Notes under the pieces: model-generated
Database searches by the model: none
Told to the model about the DNA's origin: nothing
What the model saw: the letters and a program-made list of their open reading frames with translations, nothing else
Position numbers and translations under genes: made by a program
Source of the DNA: Natronoarchaeum rubrum
Lineage (GTDB): Archaea > Halobacteriota > Halobacteria > Halobacteriales > Natronoarchaeaceae
DNA length: 16,239 bases
Direction of reading: 5' to 3'
Assembly: GCF_024494695.1 (NCBI RefSeq)
Contig: NZ_JANHDP010000013.1
Span: 1 to 16,239 of the forward strand
In this document: positions 13,087 through 16,239 of the stretch, piece by piece
Layout of the letters: every line of letters begins with the position of its first letter
Numbering within the stretch: position 1 is the stretch's first letter

Positions 13087-13893
13087 ATGCACCAGCCCTT
13101 TGTTACAGAGCGTGAACTCGCGAACACCTACGCCAGTAGATCGTACGAAACCGCCTACCAGCGTGTATTGCTGTATCGCAAAGCCCAACGCGCCAAAACC
13201 CGGTATCCCGAGAAGGGATCGCAAGCCCTCTCGACGAAACTCGACGTCGACCGCAACGCGATTCGTGAGTGGGTCGACGGCGACACGACGCCGAATCCTG
13301 TCCGCGCGATCCAGATCGCCGACCGACGCGGGTGGCTCGCGCTCGACTTCGACGCCGAAGCGTTCGAGCCACTGAATCGTCTCGTCGCGTGGATGTTCTC
13401 CGGCGGCAGCATCAGCACTGAACAGTACGTCCCGGTGTGTACGATCAACGGCAGCTCGGACGCCGACGCACTCCGCGCCGATCTCGACGCACTCGGCGTC
13501 GGGCACGCGATGACGCACGCCGACGATCCCGATCGCGCGACAGAGATCAAGCCCGCCGAGGACGCTGCCGTTCTGGGCCGGGTACTCTCGCTGCTGGGTG
13601 CTCCGGTCGGCTCGAAATCCGACGCTGACCTCTCGCTACCTCTGTATCTCGACGCCGCGCCCGACCGGATTCGGGAGGACTTCGTCGACGTGTATCTCTC
13701 GAACCGCGGGCAACGCCATCCGGACAAGGCGACAATGACGCTCCGCGAGACTCGGTCACAGGAGTATCTCCACGATCTCGCAGCGCTGTTCGAGGACGTG
13801 AGCGGTGAATCTGTGACGGTCTCCGAGCAGAACGTGATCCTCTCAGCGGACGCGACCCGCGCGCTATACGGGCAGCTCGGGTCGCCTTCGTAA
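13087..13893 (+). CDS. HTH plus LAGLIDADG-fold regulator, apparently nuclease-dead
   Basis: A 268-residue protein. Residues about 20-85 form an HTH region (LSTKLDVDRNAIREWVDGDTTP). Residues about 95-265 look like a two-motif LAGLIDADG domain: LVAWMFSGGS (99-108) and FVDVYLSNRG (199-208), each followed by strands and a helix. In a homing endonuclease the eighth position of the motif is an acid; here it is Gly (106) and Asn (206). DNA binding without cutting is therefore likely, as in WhiA-type regulators. ATG 13087 is chosen for its TATA box; the frame extends upstream into AT-rich promoter sequence. It sits opposite the pilins and converges on a winged-helix gene. It could control the lysogenic state, but its targets are unknown. 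Confidence 0.6.
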   Translation: MHQPFVTERELANTYASRSYETAYQRVLLYRKAQRAKTRYPEKGSQALSTKLDVDRNAIREWVDGDTTPNPVRAIQIADRRGWLALDFDAEAFEPLNRLVAWMFSGGSISTEQYVPVCTINGSSDADALRADLDALGVGHAMTHADDPDRATEIKPAEDAAVLGRVLSLLGAPVGSKSDADLSLPLYLDAAPDRIREDFVDVYLSNRGQRHPDKATMTLRETRSQEYLHDLAALFEDVSGESVTVSEQNVILSADATRALYGQLGSPS

Positions 13894-13898
13894 AATCC

Positions 13899-14159
13899 TC
13901 AGTCGTTGCTCGCGTCGCGATCGCCCTGGAGGTACGCCTGGCCGCGGTCGGTGATCTCGAAGTACGAAGAATAGTTCTCATCCCGCGCCACGTACTCGCG
14001 ATCTTCCAGTTCCTCCAGAGCCCGTTTGATCGTTCGATAGCCGGGAGAGAGTTCGTTATCCAGAACGCCGATCGGAACGGCGATCTCGTATTCGTTGAGG
14101 AACTCCAACACGGGGTCTGTCGCTGAGTTCATCCACGGACCCCGCTTTCGTCGCGCCAT
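13899..14159 (-). CDS. Winged-helix regulator
   Basis: An 86-residue protein. PWMNSATDPVLEFLNE begins the first helix, PGYRTIKRALEELEDREYV is the recognition helix, and YFEITDRGQAYL is the wing. It matches the short haloarchaeal PhiH1-repressor or PadR-like winged-helix proteins common in proviruses. ATG 14159 is used because it gives the typical start ARRKRGPWM and lies about 25 bases from a TATA-like box. The frame extends to a GTG at 14177. It is transcribed away from the dyad-rich region and the integrase operon, as a phage repressor would be. Confidence 0.75.
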   Translation of the reverse strand: MARRKRGPWMNSATDPVLEFLNEYEIAVPIGVLDNELSPGYRTIKRALEELEDREYVARDENYSSYFEITDRGQAYLQGDRDASND

Positions 14160-14179
14160 TGCCGGATTGAGAACCACCC

Positions 14180-14188
14180 TATACTTAC
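14180..14188 (-). promoter_or_regulatory. TATA-like box of the winged-helix gene
   Basis: On the minus strand GTAAGTATA is centred about 25 bases before ATG 14159, consistent with a leaderless transcript. Confidence 0.45.
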
Positions 14189-14217
14189 TGGATTTGGTTT
14201 GTTTTCATTGAGTCCGT

Positions 14218-14277
14218 CCATAAAGCCACTATGGCAGCTTAGGCTGCCAAAATATAAGTACATCCCATCTAAATGGG
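14218..14277. promoter_or_regulatory. Three successive dyads around a TATA box (candidate operators)
   Basis: The dyads are CCATA/TATGG (14218-14222, 14230-14234), GGCAGC-TTAG-GCTGCC (14233-14248) and CCCAT-CTAA-ATGGG (14264-14277). AATATAAGTA at 14251-14260 lies between the last two and could start a plus-strand transcript near 14281-14285. Sites flanking a TATA box would block TBP/TFB or polymerase, fitting control by the adjacent winged-helix protein. Confidence 0.55.
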
Positions 14278-14283
14278 GTGGTA

Positions 14284-14390
14284 ACGGAAGCTACACGGAC
14301 CCGCCGCTCATCGTCGGGTTCTCGTGAGAATCGCGGACCCGGTGTTGCAGCACCGGTCCGCTGTGGCTTCCGTATCCCACCTACGGAAGC
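14284..14390 (+). ncRNA. Cloverleaf-like structured element with an alternative hairpin
   Basis: ACGGAAGCTAC (14284-14294) pairs with GTGGCTTCCGT (14363-14373): 11 pairs, one G-U. Inside are a stem ACCCG/CGGGT (14299-14303, 14315-14319), a short stem TTCT/AGAA (14319-14322, 14327-14330) and a strong stem of 11 pairs with one bulge (14333-14344 with 14351-14361). Directly after, GCTTCCGTA (14366-14374) is also perfectly complementary to TACGGAAGC (14382-14390) with a seven-base loop. The same strand can thus pair left or right. A TATA box lies about 27 bases upstream. It is not a tRNA, having no T-loop or CCA context. It could be a leader switch, a small RNA or a replication cruciform. Confidence 0.5.
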
Positions 14391-14409
14391 ATGACCGCGT
14401 TGCACGACA

Positions 14410-14427
14410 CGGGGTATAAACTCCCCG
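14410..14427. promoter_or_regulatory. TATA box nested in a GC dyad
   Basis: CGGGG-TATAAACT-CCCCG. TATAAA is at 14415-14420. Read on the plus strand it would start a leader of roughly 160 bases for the integrase operon; read on the minus strand (TTTATA) it would start a transcript antisense to the hairpin cluster. The flanking dyad suggests regulated access. Confidence 0.45.
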
Positions 14428-14579
14428 CACGATCGCCAGTATCGAAACGGACCACTTTCACCCGCCCCCGATCGCCCGAAAGCGGTGGCCGATGGGCATG
14501 GGCATCAGATATTCGGCGCTTCCGGCCCGACAACGTCCAGTTTCACTTTCACCGGACGCGCAAGGCCGACCGCTTTTGT

Positions 14580-14589
14580 GGGGTACCCC
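14580..14589. promoter_or_regulatory. Palindrome just before the integrase operon
   Basis: GGGGTACCCC, a perfect 10-base palindrome 14 bases before ATG 14604, overlaps the end of a T-rich GCTTTTGT that could be a weak TATA box. It is a possible operator. Confidence 0.35.
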
Positions 14590-14603
14590 GTCAGGTCGGC
14601 GTG

Positions 14604-14867
14604 ATGACTGGACGCAAGACGACGATCCACCTCGAAGACGATGCGGATCGGTGGCGCTGGGTGTGCCCGCGTGGGCATCGGACCTGGGAGCCGACGAACT
14701 ACCACTTCTGGTGCGCCAAGTGCGCCCGGCAGTGGAGCCAGGATGACGAATTCTCGCCGGAGTTCGACGAGCTGCGCGACAAGCGCTCTGGCGAGACGAA
14801 GACGCGCGAGGAGATCCGGCTCGTCACGCCTGCCGGCCCCTACGAGCACCGCGAGGGATCGGCATGA
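14604..14867 (+). CDS. Small zinc-binding protein, first gene of the integrase operon
   Basis: An 87-residue protein with zinc ligands in WVCPRGH and FWCAKC (about 19-39), a tryptophan-rich core and a charged C-terminus. ATG 14604 is chosen since protein-like, acidic sequence begins there; the open frame upstream (from 14391) is basic and overlaps regulatory hairpins. Its stop overlaps the next start (ATGA). In SNJ2 two small proteins co-transcribed with the integrase are needed for integration; this gene and the next are positional candidates for that job. Confidence 0.65.
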   Translation: MTGRKTTIHLEDDADRWRWVCPRGHRTWEPTNYHFWCAKCARQWSQDDEFSPEFDELRDKRSGETKTREEIRLVTPAGPYEHREGSA

Positions 14868-15100
14868 ACCCCCGCGAACGCCAGCACTGGCTGTCGGTGC
14901 AACATGCCGTCAGAGCGGCGCTGGTCGAGTTGCTGACCGACAGTGCCGAGACGCCGACCGAGGCTGTCGAACAGGTCCGGCCGTCGCTGGGCCCCGGTAA
15001 GCGTGCCGACGCCGCCATGGTCGTCGAGGCCGCGGCGGACCGTGTCGATGAGGCGGACCTCGCCGAGATCGAAGCCGCGGACACGGAGGAAACAGCATGA
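14864..15100 (+). CDS. Small acidic helical protein, second gene of the integrase operon
   Basis: A 78-residue, mostly helical, acidic protein (RQHWLSVQHAVRAALVELL, then EAVEQVRPSLG and Ala/Asp/Glu-rich helices). It overlaps the genes on both sides by ATGA. I recognise no domain. Together with the preceding gene it may correspond functionally to the SNJ2 Orf2/Orf3 integration helpers, an inference from size and co-transcription only. Confidence 0.65.
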   Translation: MNPRERQHWLSVQHAVRAALVELLTDSAETPTEAVEQVRPSLGPGKRADAAMVVEAAADRVDEADLAEIEAADTEETA

Positions 15101-16182
15101 GCGACGATCTCGACCCGATCACCCCTCAGGAAGCGGTGGATATGTGGCTCGACCGGCTGGAGTCCACGCGGGCCGACGAAACCCTCCAGAGCTACCACTA
15201 CCGGCTGAAGCCGTTCATTCAGTGGTGTGAGGACGAAGGGATCGACAACCTGAACGAACTCACCAGTCGCGACGTTTTCCGCTTCGATTCGCACCGTCGG
15301 AGTGAGGGGCTGGCGAAGGCGACACTGAACACGCAGATCGGGACGCTCAAGCAGTGGCTCAAGTTCTGCATGCGGATCGATGCGGTACCGTCCGATCTCC
15401 CGGCCAAGGTCGAAGTCCCGAAAGTGGAGCTGGCCGATCGGGTCAATGAGGAGTTGCTGACTGCCGAGCGTGCTGAGACTATCCGAGAGAACTTACACCG
15501 ATACCAGCGCGCGTCTCGGCAGCAAGCGATGTTCGAACTGATGTGGCACACGGGGTGCCGCCTCGGTGGGCTCCGGTCGCTCGACCTCGGGGACTGGTTC
15601 TACGAGGAATCCGATCTCGAACGACTACGGCACCAGGACAATATCGATCACGACGCGCTCGAAAAGGTCGAGCTACCGTTCGTCTACCTCCGGCATCGGC
15701 CGACGACGCCGCTCAAGAATAAGCGGGAGGGCGAGCGGCCGGTTGCGCTTGACCAGGAGGTCGCTGACCGCGTTCAGGAGTACATCGACGTGAATCGCGT
15801 CGAGGGGGTTGATGAGAACAATCGCCGTCCCCTGTTGACGACCGAGAAGGGCGATCGGGCCAGGGTCTCGAAGTCGAGCATTCGGCGAGAGATCTACATC
15901 CTGACTCAGCCGTGCCGGTTGGGTGAGTGCCCGCACGGGCGCGATACAGAGACTTGCGAGGCGTTGGAGCACGGCCGCGAAGCACGCTGCCCGTCGAGCC
16001 GATCGCCCCACCCGATCCGAACCGGCGCGATCACCCACATGCGCGACGAGGGGTGGCCGCCGGAGGTCGTCGCTGAGCGGGTGAACGCGACCCCTGAGGT
16101 CATCAGGGAGCACTACGATCATCCCGACCCGATCCGGCGAATGCAGTCGCGTCGGGACTTTCTCGCGGAGGAATCAGAATGA
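15097..16182 (+). CDS. int: Tyrosine integrase, SNJ2-type
   Basis: A 361-residue protein. Residues 8-100 are the SAM-like core-binding domain (TPQEAVDMWLDRLES, TLQSYHYRLKPFIQWC). The catalytic domain has Arg155 (HTGCRLGGLRSL), a Lys in the beta-hairpin (PLKNKR, 205-210), H305-x-x-R308 (SPHPIRTG) and nucleophile Tyr340 (EHYDHPDP). A Cys cluster (C273, C278, C287, C298) just before HxxR is typical of haloarchaeal integrases and may bind zinc. The set looks complete, so the enzyme should be active on the 16-base core 42 bases beyond its stop. GGAGG at 15086-15090 supports ATG 15097. Its own stop overlaps the start of the attachment-crossing ORF. Confidence 0.9.
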   Translation: MSDDLDPITPQEAVDMWLDRLESTRADETLQSYHYRLKPFIQWCEDEGIDNLNELTSRDVFRFDSHRRSEGLAKATLNTQIGTLKQWLKFCMRIDAVPSDLPAKVEVPKVELADRVNEELLTAERAETIRENLHRYQRASRQQAMFELMWHTGCRLGGLRSLDLGDWFYEESDLERLRHQDNIDHDALEKVELPFVYLRHRPTTPLKNKREGERPVALDQEVADRVQEYIDVNRVEGVDENNRRPLLTTEKGDRARVSKSSIRREIYILTQPCRLGECPHGRDTETCEALEHGREARCPSSRSPHPIRTGAITHMRDEGWPPEVVAERVNATPEVIREHYDHPDPIRRMQSRRDFLAEESE

Positions 16183-16239
16183 TAGCACAACAGCACACCA
16201 TGCGTAACAGTAGAATCGCTGCGCTCGGCGGTCCCACTT
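16179..16239 (+). CDS. 5' part of a small ORF that runs into the attachment site
   Basis: ATG 16179 overlaps the int stop (ATGA) and has GGAGG at 16167-16171, seven bases upstream, as good a ribosome site as any in the operon. It encodes MIAQQHTMRNSRIAALGGPT up to the end of the window. In the circular form the frame continues from base 16 to TGA 91-93, 45 residues in all. In the provirus it would continue into host DNA beyond the right repeat. The product is unrecognised; it may act mainly by translational coupling. Confidence 0.5.
   Translation, partial: MIAQQHTMRNSRIAALGGPT
16224..16239 (+). repeat. Attachment-site core, right copy
   Basis: This copy is identical to 1-16. In the provirus it would be the duplicated tRNA 3' end at the host junction. 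The base before it is G; the repeat cannot be extended because both copies touch the window ends. Confidence 0.85.

Larger units (their letters stand above)
14160..14603. other. Regulatory region between the winged-helix gene and the integrase operon
   Basis: In 444 bases without a credible gene lie a divergent promoter, three small dyads (14218-14277), a TATA box at about 14251-14260, a cloverleaf-like hairpin cluster (14284-14390), a second TATA box nested in a dyad (14410-14427) and the palindrome GGGGTACCCC (14580-14589) just before the first operon gene. An ORF opens at ATG 14391, but its first 71 codons are basic and unlike the rest of the proteome. Confidence 0.6.
1..16239. mobile_element. 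Complete pleolipovirus-like provirus / temperate virus genome between att repeats
   Basis: The window is bounded by a 16-base direct repeat that looks like a tRNA 3' end. Between the copies lie an integrase, a RepA-like replication module, and a virion module in pleolipovirus order: four-helix membrane protein, spike, two further membrane proteins and a P-loop ATPase. Gene content and order fit the betapleolipovirus group, which includes the tRNA-integrating virus SNJ2. The circular form would be 16,223 bp. An AT-rich two-gene cargo block and a pilin pair are additions to the usual core. The assignment rests on gene order and motifs, not on an alignment. The repeats are seen directly; integration in a host chromosome is inferred, because no flanking host DNA is present. 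Confidence 0.85.

Noticed and set aside
14284..14373. A tRNA gene in the cloverleaf-like element
   Set aside because: There is no T-loop consensus on either strand, the closing stem has 11 rather than 7 pairs and the anticodon-arm geometry does not fit.
14391..14603. N-terminal extension of the first integrase-operon gene from ATG 14391
   Set aside because: The 71 added residues are basic and low in acidic residues, unlike haloarchaeal proteins, and overlap a TATA box and dyads; ATG 14604 begins protein-like sequence.

Overview
The window reads as one complete haloarchaeal provirus or temperate virus genome of the pleolipovirus type, most like the SNJ2/HRPV betapleolipoviruses. The host type is inferred from GC-rich DNA, strongly acidic proteins (runs of Asp/Glu), TATA boxes 25-32 bases upstream of start codons with little or no leader, and haloarchaeal-type pilins. 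The first 16 bases recur exactly as the last 16. The first 13 of them have the form of the 3' end of a tRNA gene (T-stem strand CTCGG, acceptor strand CGGTCCC, discriminator A). The window is therefore bounded by attachment-site repeats, and the circular form would be 16,223 bp.

Layout, left to right. Positions 93-2828 hold a plus-strand operon of two zinc-ribbon proteins, a DUF4326 protein and a large RepA-like protein. A terminator and a gene-free stretch rich in direct repeats and hairpins (2829-3456) follow and may contain the replication origin. Two visibly AT-richer cargo genes (3457-5079) both carry HEPN/DUF4145-like C-termini, one behind two membrane helices, and may be defence or superinfection-exclusion genes. 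On the minus strand, 10953 down to 5100 is the virion module: a four-helix membrane protein (VP3-like), a 43-residue membrane protein, a Tat-exported spike with a C-terminal anchor (VP4-like), an exported beta-rich membrane protein, a two-helix membrane protein and a P-loop ATPase (VP8-like). A small membrane protein and a PD-(D/E)XK-type nuclease follow, with their own TATA box. Positions 11073-11779 hold two small proteins of AbrB-like and ribbon-helix-helix-like type. Positions 11978-12862 hold two tandem type IV pilins, unexpected in a virus. Positions 13087-14159 hold two convergent regulators: an HTH plus apparently nuclease-dead LAGLIDADG protein, and a winged-helix protein. Positions 14160-14603 form a dense regulatory region with dyads, TATA boxes and a cloverleaf-like hairpin cluster. 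Positions 14604-16182 hold two small accessory genes and a tyrosine integrase.

The most notable observation concerns the attachment site. When the circle is closed at the 16-base repeat, a 45-codon ORF starts inside the integrase stop codon (ATGA overlap, GGAGG Shine-Dalgarno), reads through the repeat and ends one base into the start of the first zinc-ribbon gene (TGATG). In the circular form, eight ORFs from 14604 round to 2828 thus make an unbroken chain of stop/start overlaps. Integration would cut that chain between int and the replication genes and place the replication genes directly downstream of a host tRNA gene. This suggests a recombination-driven lysis/lysogeny switch in which the attachment site is itself coding sequence. 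No database search could be run, so family calls rest on motifs, gene order and recognised family features.
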